Assembly (NCBI RefSeq): GCF_011058215.1
Contig: NZ_JAALFG010000004.1
Location: 186,001-250,000, forward strand
Direction of reading: 5' to 3'
Length of the DNA: 64,000 bases
From: Devosia aurantiaca
Lineage (GTDB): Bacteria; Pseudomonadota; Alphaproteobacteria; Rhizobiales; Devosiaceae
Shown: positions 19,896-28,525 of the stretch, one piece after another
Layout of the letters: every line of letters begins with the position of its first letter
Numbering within the stretch: the first letter of the stretch is position 1
Notes under the pieces: model-generated
Databases searched by the model: none
Seen by the model: the letters and a program-made list of their open reading frames with translations, nothing else
Told to the model about the DNA's origin: nothing
Program-made: the position numbers and the translations under genes

Positions 19896-20626
19896 TTAAT
19901 CTCGCAGTTGCGCCCAGCCCAGCGACCCGCGCTGCACTTCAAGCGGTTGGTAGTCCGCCTTGTACGCCATTTTGGGCGAATCCTTCACCCAATAGCCGAG
20001 ATAGACATAGTCCAGAGCCGCTGACCGCACCTGGTGGATGTGGTCGAGGATCAGGTACGTCCCCATGCTGCGATGGGCGAGGTCGGGGTCGTAAAAGGAA
20101 TAAACCATCGAAAGCCCATCGGGCAGCACGTCGGTAAGCGCCACGGCCACCAGCGGCTGGTGGGGCAGGCCGGTGAGCCGATACTCCACCAGCACCGAAT
20201 GCACCGGCGTGTCCTCGACCATGTATTCATAGTCCTGGTAGCTCATCTGCGTCATGCCGCCGCCATAGTGGCGGGCATCGAGATAGCGCTTGAAGAGCTC
20301 GTATTGCTCGGCCGTGGCCACTGCGGGCTGCACCGAGACGCTGATGTCGGAATTGTTGCGCAGCACGCGCCGGAAGCGTTTGTTGGGCTCAAATTCGCCG
20401 GCGATGATCCGAACCGATTGGCAGGCATTGCAGCCTTCGCAGGCCGGACGGTAGATCAGGTTCTGGCTGCGGCGGAAACCGTTGTCGCTCAACAGCTGAT
20501 GCAGCATGGATGCGCGCCGGCCGCTGAGATGGGTGAAAAGCTTCCGCTCCATCTTGCCCGGCAGGTAGGGGCAAGGCATGGCCGCCGTCAAAAAAGCTGG
20601 GTGGTTTCCGGTGTCTGGTCGGTCAT
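19896..20626 (-). CDS. bpt: Aspartate/glutamate leucyltransferase (frame broken at 5' end)
   Basis: About 243 aa restored. Adds leucine to N-terminal Asp/Glu of proteins, marking them for the ClpS/ClpAP N-end-rule pathway. Motifs: CPYLPGKMERKLFTHL, the Cys cluster RPACEGCNACQSVRI (~residue 55), and the C-terminal GNAT-like part with YDPDLAHRSMGTYLILDHI and YLGYWVKDSPKMAYK. The uninterrupted ORF begins at 20591 inside the family N-terminus. One extra T in the T6 run (A6 on + strand at 20590-20595) joins it to MTDQTPETTQLFLTAAMP, giving a start at 20626. Transcribed with the RDD gene upstream. Confidence 0.92.
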
Positions 20627-20707
20627 CCAGGACCTGTCAAAAGCTTGGGCGACGAATGTAGCGCGCTCGCCCCTTTGCTACAACGGCCCAAACGCCCTCT
20701 TGATCCA

Positions 20708-21205
20708 TCACCCACGCCGCTGCCAGCGCCGAACCATCGGCGATCGGCGCACCATCAGCGTGCCCATGATCAGGTCATGGATCATCTGCCGGCGCGGGGT
20801 GAACAGCGCGAAAAGAATGGTGATCGGCCAGGAAATCCAGAACGTCAGCCAGAACAAGGCCGCGTGGAAAATTGCCATCCAGCCATCGAGCGGCTGGCCG
20901 CGCGTGGGCGTGAGGACAATGTCCATTACCTGCATGCCAACTGTGGCGCGGCGTGGGGAGCCGAGCGTCACGCCGTAATAAACGACAACCGCTGCCGGGA
21001 TCACGAAGACCATGGCCACAAGCCCGAGCCCAAAGGTCAAAAGGCCAAAGATCAGTCCGGCCACCCCGAAGACCAGCGACAAGACGCCGATCAGCACCAG
21101 ATCAATCAGGTAGGCACCGACGCGTCTCGAAAGCAGGCCGTCGAAAAGTTCGGGCGCCGTTGCGGGATCGGGAAGGTAGGGGCGGTCGACGAATTCCTGG
21201 TTCAT
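20708..21205 (-). CDS. RDD family membrane protein
   Basis: 165 aa. The RDD domain begins LLSRRVGAYLIDLVLIG (Arg/Asp signature), followed by three or four hydrophobic helices (~residues 30-75, 108-132) and a short 'VGMQVMDIVLT' segment typical of RDD proteins between helices. Ends basic (MVRRSPMVRRWQRRG). The ATG at 21205 was chosen over a 5' extension. RDD proteins are proposed transporters or membrane accessory proteins; no substrate can be assigned. Same strand as bpt, 81 bases apart. Confidence 0.85.
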   Translation of the reverse strand: MNQEFVDRPYLPDPATAPELFDGLLSRRVGAYLIDLVLIGVLSLVFGVAGLIFGLLTFGLGLVAMVFVIPAAVVVYYGVTLGSPRRATVGMQVMDIVLTPTRGQPLDGWMAIFHAALFWLTFWISWPITILFALFTPRRQMIHDLIMGTLMVRRSPMVRRWQRRG

Positions 21206-21340
21206 GGGTGAGAAATTAGGACGATCGGGCCCCAGCACAAGAGCCTGGCCGCAAAACTTGCGCGGCCGGTGCGCGATTGCTCTATCGTGAGGGCATCATG
21301 TTTGCGAATCGCCTTGGCGATCGCCCCTCCGGACCACGCC

Positions 21341-22282
21341 ATGCCTCCCGCCACCACAGCGCCCGCACCGCTGACTCATCAGCCCTTGCGCGGTCTTGTC
21401 TGCGTCCTCGGCGCGACCCTGCTTTTTGCCTACAACGACACCACCAACAAGCTTCTGATCGCCGACTACAACGTGCCCCTGGTTACTGCCATCCGCTACA
21501 TCAGCCATTGCCTGCTGATGCTGGCGCTGGTGGCGCCCTTCCAGGGCCGAGAGATGGTGCGCACGGTTCGCACGCGACTGGTGATCGTTCGGGCCGCCAG
21601 CCTTGCCTTCGGCTCGTTCCTCATCAGCCTCGCCTTCCAGCGCATGCCGGTGCCCGAAACTACGGCCATCGCTTATCTTTGCCCGGTTCTCGTCGTGGTG
21701 CTGTCGGGCCCCATCCTGCGCGAAAAAGTCCAGCCCGTGGCCTGGATCGCAGCGCTTGTGGGGTTCAGCGGGGTCTTGCTGATAGCCCGTCCCGGCGGCG
21801 GGCTCGATCCGCTGGGCGTGATATTCGCGCTCGGCAACGTGATCGTTGCCACGTCCTACAATCTGCTCTCCCGCGTCCTCGCCCACACCGAACGCACCAT
21901 GGCCATGCTGTTCTATTCGGCCCTGGTCGGAGCAATCGGTTTTGGCATCTTCCTGCCCTGGACGCTTTACGGCGTGGCGCCCACCCAGCTGCAGCTGGCG
22001 CTGTTCGCAAGCCTGGGCGTTTCCGCCTGGCTCGGCCATTACCTTTTCACCCAGTCCTATCGCTATGCGCCGGCCGCGCTGATTGCGCCGATGACCTACG
22101 TGCACCTTCTGTGGGCCGGGCTCCTGGGCTGGTTCGTCTTCGGCCACGCCCCCGAGCCCATTGCCATCGGCGGCATGCTCTTGGTCGCATTGGCCGGCAT
22201 CATCAGCGCCGTCCGCCCCCGCAAGGGCCAGCGCCCGGCGCAGCTAGCGTCGGAAGATGGCCTTACGGAAAAAGCTGGCTAG
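21341..22282 (+). CDS. DMT-superfamily transporter (EamA domains)
   Basis: 313 aa with ten predicted transmembrane helices in two EamA repeats. The first starts LRGLVCVLGATLLFAYNDTTNKLLI, and the second 'PLGVIFALGNVIVATSYNLLSRVLA'-like segment begins at ~residue 160. The conserved AFQRMPVPETTAIAYLCPVL segment is the 'helix 3-4' hallmark. Substrate unknown: such proteins export metabolites or drugs. The ATG at 21341 precedes the first helix by ~25 residues. Its 3' end overlaps hemB by 4 bases (convergent). Confidence 0.85.
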   Translation: MPPATTAPAPLTHQPLRGLVCVLGATLLFAYNDTTNKLLIADYNVPLVTAIRYISHCLLMLALVAPFQGREMVRTVRTRLVIVRAASLAFGSFLISLAFQRMPVPETTAIAYLCPVLVVVLSGPILREKVQPVAWIAALVGFSGVLLIARPGGGLDPLGVIFALGNVIVATSYNLLSRVLAHTERTMAMLFYSALVGAIGFGIFLPWTLYGVAPTQLQLALFASLGVSAWLGHYLFTQSYRYAPAALIAPMTYVHLLWAGLLGWFVFGHAPEPIAIGGMLLVALAGIISAVRPRKGQRPAQLASEDGLTEKAG

Positions 22283-23292
22283 CGGCCGAGCTTTCGCGCC
22301 ATCTCCAGCGCATAATAGGTCAGGATGCCATTGGCGCCGGCGCGCTTGAAGGCCCAGAGGCTTTCCAGCACCGCCGCATCGCGGTTGATCGCGCCGGCAG
22401 CCCCGGCCAGCTCGATCATCGCGTATTCGCCGCTGACCTGATAGGCATAGATGGGGACGTTGAACGCATCCTTGGCCCGCCGGATGATGTCGAGATAGGG
22501 CAGGCCGGGCTTGACCATGATGCTGTCGGCGCCTTCCTCGATGTCCTGCGCGATCTCGCGCAGAGCTTCGTCGGAATTGGCGTAGTCCATCTGGTACGTT
22601 CGCTTGTCGCCCCGCAACCGGCTGCCGGAGCCCACCGCTTCGCGGAACGGACCATAAAAGCACGAGGCATATTTGGCCGCGTAGCTCATGATCTGCACAT
22701 GCTCGAAGCCTTCGGCATCGAGCGCGTCGCGGATTGCAGCAACCCGCCCGTCCATCATGTCCGACGGCGCGATGATGTCTGCGCCCGCCCGCGCCTGCAC
22801 CAGCGCGGATTTGACCATGGCCGCAATTGTTTCGTCATTGAGGATGACGCCATCGCGCACCAGCCCGTCCTGGCCATCGCTCGAATATTCATCCAGCGCA
22901 ACGTCGGCGATGAGCCCGATTTCCGGCACCGCCGCCTTGATCGCCGCGAGCGCCCGGCACATCAGATTGTCCGGATTGTAGGCCTCGGCGCCATTCTCCG
23001 ACCGCAGGTGATCCGGCGTGTTGGGGAAAATCGCAAGGGCAGGGATGCCCGCGTCACGCGCAGCCTTGGCGGCCTCTACCATGAGGTCGACACTCAAGCG
23101 CTCGACACCGGGCATGGTGCGGATCGCCGTGCGCTCGTTCTGCCCCTCGATCACGAAAAGCGGCCAGATCAGGTCGCGCGGCAACAGCTCGGTTTCGCGC
23201 ATCATCGCGCGGCTCCACTCCGTCTGCCGCATCCGCCGCAGCCGGCGCCCGCCAAGAAAGCTCATGTCGTGCTTGGGCCAATCAGTGCTCAT
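22279..23292 (-). CDS. hemB: Delta-aminolevulinic acid dehydratase (porphobilinogen synthase)
   Basis: 337 aa. Condenses two ALA molecules to porphobilinogen in tetrapyrrole synthesis. The two active-site Lys lie in SYAAKYASCFYGPFR (~residue 205) and MVKPGLPYLDI (~260). The metal loop reads DVALDEYSSDGQDG: Asp residues replace the Cys triad of zinc enzymes, which marks the Mg-dependent type first described in Bradyrhizobium. The ATG at 23292 was chosen; an upstream extension lacks family similarity. Confidence 0.96.
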   Translation of the reverse strand: MSTDWPKHDMSFLGGRRLRRMRQTEWSRAMMRETELLPRDLIWPLFVIEGQNERTAIRTMPGVERLSVDLMVEAAKAARDAGIPALAIFPNTPDHLRSENGAEAYNPDNLMCRALAAIKAAVPEIGLIADVALDEYSSDGQDGLVRDGVILNDETIAAMVKSALVQARAGADIIAPSDMMDGRVAAIRDALDAEGFEHVQIMSYAAKYASCFYGPFREAVGSGSRLRGDKRTYQMDYANSDEALREIAQDIEEGADSIMVKPGLPYLDIIRRAKDAFNVPIYAYQVSGEYAMIELAGAAGAINRDAAVLESLWAFKRAGANGILTYYALEMARKLGR

Positions 23293-23386
23293 CGGGCGTC
23301 TCCTTGTCGCCGCCTGATTATCAGCCCTGCTTGGGCAGTCCAAGCCTTGCGCTTGTCGCAGCCCTGCCGACGTTCTATCAGAGCGC

Positions 23387-23772
23387 ATGCTCTTTCAGGC
23401 GCCAAGTCTCGGCCTATACCTTCGCATCGTTTCGATCCTTGCGCTGCTGCTCGGCCTCAGCGATGCGGCGCGGCTGCTTGGCGTGAACCTGGGCGCCACC
23501 AGCCCCATCACCGCGCTCGGCTCCTCGGCCTTTATATATCTCGGCGTTTTCGCGATTGCCCGGCTTTTTGCCGCCGTCGGCCTTTGGATAAAGGCGAGCT
23601 GGGGGCCGTTCTGCTGATTGGTGCATCGGCTGCCGAGCTTCTGCTTTACCTCACCGGCAGCCCCGACGTGCGCATGTCGGTCCTCGCTTTTTCCATGCGC
23701 GCCGTGCTGTTGCTGGCCATCCTCGTGATCTTCGCGATAGCCATTCGCCTCCAGCGTGCACAGGCCGACTGA
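23387..23772 (+). CDS. Small four-helix membrane protein, DUF6163-like (frame broken once)
   Basis: About 128 aa restored, with four hydrophobic segments (LRIVSILALLLGLSDAARLL; AFIYLGVFAIARLFAAVGLWI; AVLLIGASAAELLLYLTGS; FSMRAVLLLAILVIFAIAIRL). The written frame stops after 'ASWGPFC'. Adding one G to the GGGGG at 23601-23605 continues it (ASWGAVLLIGAS) to 23772. I recall such proteins next to ldtR in Rhizobiales (DUF6163), but that name is tentative. Function unknown; context suggests the cell envelope. Confidence 0.75.
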
Positions 23773-23792
23773 AGCGTTTACGGGCCGGAAAG

Positions 23793-23818
23793 GTTACAAC
23801 TTTCTCACCCAGTGTAAC
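23793..23818. promoter_or_regulatory. Inverted repeat GTTACA-N14-TGTAAC upstream of ldtR
   Basis: A perfect 6-bp inverted repeat with a 14-base spacer, 141 bases before the ldtR ATG and just after the preceding gene. Winged-helix MarR-type regulators bind such dyads, so it is a candidate operator for autoregulation. It could equally be a weak RNA hairpin. No binding data can be inferred from sequence alone. Confidence 0.3.
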
Positions 23819-23958
23819 GCTCGATTAAGCCAAATTCTCATTGCATTCCAGTAAGATAGTTTTAAGCGTGCGGCTTAGGCTGATCTTAGGTGGGCAGCCG
23901 TAGTTTGGCCTCATGAGATGCGAACAATCGCACACGAATGCAAAACAGTGAGGCACAA

Positions 23959-24468
23959 ATGGCAATCAAATCGAACGCGGCCGAGGCGCTTACTCCGGAA
24001 CGTAGCGAAGGCCTGAAACCCCTCTACCTGGAAGCCGTCTCGCGTGTCGAACGTCTCCATCGTCGTCTGCTCGACCTCATCAAGGACGAGTTCGACCGCA
24101 TGGGCTGGGACGACATCAACCCCGTCCAGGCGCTCTTGATGTTCAATATCGGCGATGCCGAACTGACCGCCGGCGAACTGCGCAGCCGCGGTTACTATCT
24201 CGGCTCCAACGTTTCCTACAACCTCAAGAAGCTGGTCGAAACCGGCTATATCTTTCAGGAACGCTCGCGCACCGACCGCCGCTCGGTCCGCATCAAGCTG
24301 ACCCCCAAGGGCGAAGAAGTCGCCGAGGTGATCGACGAACTCTATGATCGTCACCTCAAGTCCATCGACAAGGTCGGCGGCCTCGGCGACGAAGAATTCG
24401 ACGGCCTCAACAAGGCTCTGGCCCGCCTCGAGCGCTTCTGGGTCGATCAGATCCTTTATAAGCTCTAG
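23959..24468 (+). CDS. ldtR: LdtR, MarR-type winged-helix regulator
   Basis: 169 aa. The translation matches the LdtR family known from Candidatus Liberibacter and rhizobia: LKPLYLEAVSRVERLHRRLL (dimerisation helix), WDDINPVQALLMFNIG, then the winged helix AGELRSRGYYLGSNVSYNLK...TGYIFQERSRTDRRSVRIKLT (residues ~75-120). The known family role is control of an L,D-transpeptidase gene and osmotic-stress tolerance; here such a gene (ldtP) is directly downstream. An ATG 21 bases upstream is also possible; 23959 has GAGG at good spacing. A terminator separates it from ldtP. Confidence 0.9.
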   Translation: MAIKSNAAEALTPERSEGLKPLYLEAVSRVERLHRRLLDLIKDEFDRMGWDDINPVQALLMFNIGDAELTAGELRSRGYYLGSNVSYNLKKLVETGYIFQERSRTDRRSVRIKLTPKGEEVAEVIDELYDRHLKSIDKVGGLGDEEFDGLNKALARLERFWVDQILYKL

Positions 24469-24530
24469 CCTAAGGGGCAGCGCATTCGGGTGGTGGCATG
24501 TGTTGCCTCACTGCCACGACCGAAAGGAAG

Positions 24531-24557
24531 ACGCCGGCCGAAAGGTCGGCGTTTCTT
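24531..24557 (+). terminator. Terminator after ldtR
   Basis: ACGCCGGCC-GAAA-GGTCGGCGT hairpin followed by TTCTTATTT. Confidence 0.85.
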
Positions 24558-24719
24558 ATTTCAGCCGCAAACGGAATTCATCGGCATTACCGGATAGAAA
24601 CCATTTCCTCTTAGAAACTACCCTCTCGTATGGTTCACAACGCCTTGACCGCGATTGTGAAGCCTGCGCTGGCGATGGTATCGGCCACACGTGGTGGCAG
24701 TGACTTTTCGGGTGACTTG

Positions 24720-25982
24720 ATGCGGCTCAATCGACGTAAATTTCTTCGGTCCATGACCTATCTCGGCGCTTTCGCGGCCATTCCGGCAACGCGCGCCCAG
24801 GATTCGCTCTTCGACATGTTCGATGGTGGCGCAAGCCGCGTGCTGCGCGAAACCGACCGCGATGGCAACACGGCAGCCGCTCAGGCGCTGATTGCCACCA
24901 ATGAACCGATCCTGAGCTTTGACACGCTGCACAATCTGCAGCTTGCCATTTCTCAGTATGAGCCCTTCGTCGCCAGCGGCGGCTGGGAAGAAATTCCGCA
25001 GGAAGCCTATCAGCTGCAGCTCGGCGTTTCCTCGCCGGCCGTCGTCCAGCTCAAGCGTCGCCTCATTTCCTCGAGCGACATGCCGCTGGTCGAATATGCC
25101 AGCGACGTTTTCGACGCCGAGACGGATCGTGGCGTCAAGAATTTCCAGGCCCGCCATGGCCTCATTCCCAACGGCCAAATCGACGAGCCGACGTGGTATG
25201 CGATGAACGTGCCCGCGGCGACGCGCCTGCAGCAGCTTTATCTCAACTACACCCGCGTCCAGAACATGGCTGCGAGCCTTTCGGAACGCTATGTCGTCGT
25301 CAACATTCCGGCCGCGACCATCGAGGCCGTTGCCGGTGGCATGGTCGAGCAGCGCCATACCGCCGTGGTCGGCCGCGTCGAGCGCGCCACCCCGATCATG
25401 GCCAGCAAGATCAGCCAGATCAACTTCAACCCCTATTGGCATGTGCCCAAGTCGCTGGTTCGCCAGGACCTGACCAAGTACATGCTCGAGAACCCGAACT
25501 ACCTGACCGAGCAGAACATCTTCATCTACGATGGCGGTGGCCAGAAGGTCGATCCGCAGTCGATCAACTGGGCCAACATCACCGACGCCCAGGTGAACTA
25601 CATGTATCGCCAGGAGCCCGGCGCGGCCAACTCCATGGGCCACTGCAAGATCAACTTCTACAACCCCTACGATTGCTACCTGCACGACACGCCATCCAAG
25701 GCGCTGTTCGGCGAAAATGCCCGCTTCCACTCCTCGGGCTGCGTGCGCGTCGATGGCGTCAACCAGCTCGTCAACTGGCTGCTGCGCGACAACGGCACCT
25801 GGGACCAGAACAAGGTCGACCAGACCTTCGCCTCGCTCCAGCGTCTCGATGTTGAATGCCAGGGCAAGGTGCCGATCCACACCACCTACATCACCGCCTG
25901 GGCCAACCGCCAGGGCACCGTCAGCTTCCGCGACGACGTCTACAAATTTGACGAGCAGGGCAAGGTGACGTTCGAGGCTTGA
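24720..25982 (+). CDS. ldtP: L,D-transpeptidase with peptidoglycan-binding domain (LdtP)
   Basis: 420 aa. Forms 3-3 cross-links or remodels peptidoglycan in the periplasm. The N-terminus MRLNRRKFLRSMTYLGAFAA is a Tat-like signal (RRKFL). A PG_binding_1 domain (~residues 95-150; GVSSPAVVQLKRRL...VKNFQARHGL) precedes the YkuD domain. Its catalytic motif is HDTPSKALFGE...HSSGCVRVD (Cys ~344). The ORF is open from 24630, but the ATG at 24720 directly precedes the signal peptide. LdtR upstream is the expected regulator. Confidence 0.92.
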   Translation: MRLNRRKFLRSMTYLGAFAAIPATRAQDSLFDMFDGGASRVLRETDRDGNTAAAQALIATNEPILSFDTLHNLQLAISQYEPFVASGGWEEIPQEAYQLQLGVSSPAVVQLKRRLISSSDMPLVEYASDVFDAETDRGVKNFQARHGLIPNGQIDEPTWYAMNVPAATRLQQLYLNYTRVQNMAASLSERYVVVNIPAATIEAVAGGMVEQRHTAVVGRVERATPIMASKISQINFNPYWHVPKSLVRQDLTKYMLENPNYLTEQNIFIYDGGGQKVDPQSINWANITDAQVNYMYRQEPGAANSMGHCKINFYNPYDCYLHDTPSKALFGENARFHSSGCVRVDGVNQLVNWLLRDNGTWDQNKVDQTFASLQRLDVECQGKVPIHTTYITAWANRQGTVSFRDDVYKFDEQGKVTFEA

Positions 25983-25989
25983 TGCGCAA

Positions 25990-26018
25990 AGGAAATCGCT
26001 CCGGTGGAGCGATTTCGC
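25990..26018 (+). terminator. Hairpin after ldtP
   Basis: GAAATCGCTCC and GGAGCGATTTC form an almost perfect stem with a tiny loop, 8 bases after the ldtP stop. The T-tract is only the TTT within the stem, so termination efficiency is uncertain. Confidence 0.55.
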
Positions 26019-26077
26019 GCAGCAAGGCCATGAGAGCTACGCTCGAATAGCGGGCAGTCTCCCCATCCACAGGTTGT

Positions 26078-26155
26078 CGTCCCCGCGAAGGCGGGGACCC
26101 ATCCTGAGATCTCAAGATAGGCCCCGGCTCAAGGCCGGGGTGACAATCGCGTTTG
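26078..26155. repeat. Dispersed two-hairpin repeat, GTCCCCGCGAAGGCGGGGAC family (copy A)
   Basis: Left hairpin CCCCGCGAAGGCGGGG, spacer ACCCATCCTGAGATCTCA, right hairpin CCCCGGCTCAAGGCCGGGG. The same structure occurs in reverse orientation at 34680-34747 and 35066-35137. Confidence 0.8.
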
Positions 26156-26202
26156 GTCTTGCTTAAGTGCCTCAACGGTAATGCATGAGGGCAGGGGGTA
26201 CC

Positions 26203-26415
26203 ATGAGCGACGGCGAAGTTCTCTTTGAGTTCACCCAGGTCGGCCAGACGATGCGGGTGGCGGCGATCGATGTTGCGACCGATACCGAAGTCATCGTCAT
26301 CACCCCCGTTAATGCCCACCGCGGTCACATGCAGCGCCTGGCTCTAGCAAAATTACAGCGCCGGCTCGGGGAGAAAAACCCCGAACCGGCGATCACGACG
26401 TCCAAATACGCCTAA
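26203..26415 (+). CDS. Small conserved protein, DUF6898-like
   Basis: 70 aa, soluble. Reads MSDGEVLFEFTQVGQTMRVA, then AIDVATDTEVIVITP and AHRGHMQRLALAKLQRRL. It looks like a small two- or three-stranded beta-meander followed by a helix. I associate this pattern with the DUF6898 family of Alphaproteobacteria, from memory only. No function is known. The start is the ATG after CAGGGGGTACC; an earlier in-frame start at 26185 has no ribosome-binding site. Confidence 0.7.
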   Translation: MSDGEVLFEFTQVGQTMRVAAIDVATDTEVIVITPVNAHRGHMQRLALAKLQRRLGEKNPEPAITTSKYA

Positions 26416-26439
26416 CGCAAAGCCAGCTGTGAAGGCTGA

Positions 26440-26882
26440 CTAGAGATTGCAGGGGTGGCGCACGCCATCATAGCCAAGGAACGTGTTGGTCCGTACGTCG
26501 TAAGAACGGTAACGCGCCTGGCACGCCGCAACGTTCACATTGCTGCCGCGCGCTGGGCCCACGAGAACGTCCTGGTTCCGATTGTTGTTGCTGTTGGCGA
26601 TAGCGCCACCGACGATTGCACCAAGCGTCAGGCCAAAGAGGGGCCTGCGGCAACGGTGTCGAGGTCGCTACGTCGGTTGTCATAAAAGCGGTTGTACTGG
26701 TTGCGGCTCCAGCGGCCATCGCGGTAGCCGAAACAGTCGGGATCGCGCGGATTGCGGTCGCAATAGGTTTCGACGACACGCACGCGTTCACCGTAATTCA
26801 GCGTCACGACCTGGGCCTGGATGGGCATCATGGTGGCGGCAGTAGCTGCAAGCGCGACGGCGGTAGCAACGAACTTTTTCAT
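26440..26882 (-). CDS. BA14K family secreted protein (frame broken once)
   Basis: About 147 aa restored. Signal peptide MKKFVATAVALAATAATMMPIQA, a Tyr/Arg/Asp-rich middle (YCDRNPRDPDCFGYRDGR), a glycine-zipper-like helix (LFGLTLGAIVGGAIANSN) and the diagnostic C-terminal BA14K repeat ACQARYRSYDVRTNTFLGYD ending RHPCNL. The written frame stops after 'AAGPSLA'; adding one C to the CCCC (GGGG on +, 26640-26643) joins the halves. BA14K was first described as an immunoreactive Brucella protein; lectin-like activity has been proposed. Confidence 0.85.
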
Positions 26883-27019
26883 GGTCGTTTTCCTTTTAGA
26901 TGAGTGCTTGCATGGCCAAATGAAGCCAGACCCTCGCGGTTCCCGCGCCTCAGTTCACAAACAGCTGCAGACCGTCCCAGTTTGCGCTTTCATGCCTCCT
27001 TTTTCTGCGGCATAATGGA

Positions 27020-27098
27020 GCCGTTCGCGCGACTGGCGAGAAGAGATGGGTAACCATCGGGGAACGCGAACCTTGTAGAGCCGCTCGCCTGGGCACCC
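27020..27098 (+). promoter_or_regulatory. ZTP (pfl) riboswitch upstream of glyA
   Basis: Senses ZTP/ZMP (AICAR nucleotide), a signal of 10-formyl-THF shortage, and activates one-carbon genes. Conserved elements seen: P1 arms GTTCGCG (27023-27029) and CGCGAAC (27065-27071), a perfect 7-bp stem; the core GCGACTGGCGA; the P2 hairpin GATGGGTAACCATC; GGGGAACG; and the 3' pseudoknot element CCGCTCGCCTGGGCA. These match the published consensus closely. Immediately downstream come a Shine-Dalgarno sequence (AGGGGAG) and a 34-codon ORF overlapping glyA, a typical ZTP-riboswitch target. Confidence 0.92.
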
Positions 27099-27119
27099 AT
27101 CCGCAACCAGGGGAGCCCC

Positions 27120-27224
27120 ATGCAATTTGCACAGCCCTTACGGCCTTCCAATTTCACGCTGCTGCGTGATAAAGCCACCGCCATGCTCACCGATTTGCTC
27201 GTCCGCGAGGTATCCGACCGATGA
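27120..27224 (+). CDS. 34-aa small ORF between ZTP riboswitch and glyA
   Basis: [20 protein letters not shown]... ending LLVREVSDR. The ATG is preceded by AGGGGAGCCCC, a strong Shine-Dalgarno sequence, while the glyA ATG has only a weak, distant one. The TGA overlaps the glyA start (ATGA), so glyA is probably translated by coupling. The peptide is amphipathic and charged, with no signal or transmembrane segment and no family I know. It may be a coupling leader peptide or a genuine small protein. Too short for routine annotation. Confidence 0.6.
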   Translation: MQFAQPLRPSNFTLLRDKATAMLTDLLVREVSDR

Positions 27225-28516
27225 ACGCTCACACATCGTCGCTTTTTCCGCAGTTCTTCTCCAACACGCTTGCCGAGACCGATCCGGAATTGGCCGCAGC
27301 CGTTGGCCAGGAACTTGGTCGCCAGCAGCATGAGATCGAGCTGATCGCGTCCGAGAACATCGTCTCGCGTGCCGTGCTTGAAGCACAGGGCTCGGTGCTG
27401 ACAAACAAGTATGCCGAAGGTTATCCGGGCAAGCGCTACTATGGTGGCTGCGAATATGTCGATGTTGCCGAGACGCTCGCTATCGAGCGCGCCAAGCAGC
27501 TCTTCGGTGTCGGCTTTGCCAATGTGCAGCCCAATTCAGGGTCGCAGGCCAACCAGGGTGTGTATCAGGCGCTGATCCAGCCCGGCGACACAATCCTCGG
27601 CATGTCGCTCGACGCCGGTGGCCACCTCACCCATGGCGCCAAGCCCAATCAGTCCGGCAAGTGGTTCAACGCGATCCAGTATGGCCTGCGCCAGCAGGAC
27701 GGCATGGTCGACATGGATCAGGTGCGCAGCCTGGCCAAGGAACACAAGCCCAAGATGATCGTCGCTGGCTTCTCGGCCTATTCGCGCATCATGGACTGGG
27801 CCGAGTTCCGCGCCATCGCCGATGAAGTTGGTGCCATCCTTTTTGTCGACATGGCCCATGTTGCAGGGCTTGTCGCCGGCGGCGTTTACCCCAGCCCGTT
27901 CCCGCATGCCCACGTCGCCACGACGACCACCCACAAGACGCTGCGCGGTCCGCGCGGCGGCCTGATCCTCACCAACGACGAGGATATCGCCAAGAAGATC
28001 AATTCGGCCATCTTCCCGGGTATTCAGGGCGGACCGCTGATGCACGTCATTGCCGGCAAGGCCGTGGCCTTCAAGGAAGCGCTGACGCCTGAGTTCAAGA
28101 CCTATGCAGCCCAGGTCGTCGCCAATGCCAAGGTGCTGGCCGATACGCTGGTCAAGGGTGGCGTCGATATCGTTTCGGGCGGCACCGACAATCACCTCAT
28201 GCTTGTCGACCTGCGCCCAAAGGGCCTGACCGGCAAGGCGACCGAAAACGCGCTCGGCCGCGCCTTCATCACCTGCAACAAGAACGCCGTTCCCTTCGAT
28301 CCGGAAAAGCCTGCGATTACTTCCGGCATTCGTCTCGGCACCCCGGCAGGCACGACGCGCGGCTTCGGCGAGGCCGAGTTCGAGGAGATCGGCGAGCTCA
28401 TCATTGAAGTGCTCGATGGTCTTAAGGGCAATGGCGACGACAACAACGGTGCCGTCGAAGCAGTGGTTCGTGAAAAGGTGAAGGCGCTGACCGCGCGCTT
28501 CCCGATCTATAGCTAA
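27221..28516 (+). CDS. glyA: Serine hydroxymethyltransferase
   Basis: 431 aa PLP enzyme interconverting serine + THF and glycine + methylene-THF; the main source of one-carbon units. Motifs: [20 protein letters not shown] (~residue 41), [15 protein letters not shown] (~66-80), the PLP-Lys motif [15 protein letters not shown] (Lys ~242) and [17 protein letters not shown] near the C-terminus. Probably expressed under the ZTP riboswitch and coupled to the 34-aa ORF. nrdR follows 9 bases later. Confidence 0.97.
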   Translation: MNAHTSSLFPQFFSNTLAETDPELAAAVGQELGRQQHEIELIASENIVSRAVLEAQGSVLTNKYAEGYPGKRYYGGCEYVDVAETLAIERAKQLFGVGFANVQPNSGSQANQGVYQALIQPGDTILGMSLDAGGHLTHGAKPNQSGKWFNAIQYGLRQQDGMVDMDQVRSLAKEHKPKMIVAGFSAYSRIMDWAEFRAIADEVGAILFVDMAHVAGLVAGGVYPSPFPHAHVATTTTHKTLRGPRGGLILTNDEDIAKKINSAIFPGIQGGPLMHVIAGKAVAFKEALTPEFKTYAAQVVANAKVLADTLVKGGVDIVSGGTDNHLMLVDLRPKGLTGKATENALGRAFITCNKNAVPFDPEKPAITSGIRLGTPAGTTRGFGEAEFEEIGELIIEVLDGLKGNGDDNNGAVEAVVREKVKALTARFPIYS

Positions 28517-28525
28517 AGGCCACGC

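Noticed and set aside
21277-23772. An 831-codon open frame on the + strand
   Set aside because: It runs through the DMT transporter, antisense through hemB and into the small membrane gene. Only its last ~60 codons (the second half of the DUF6163-like protein) are meaningful; the rest is Arg/Pro-rich shadow translation.
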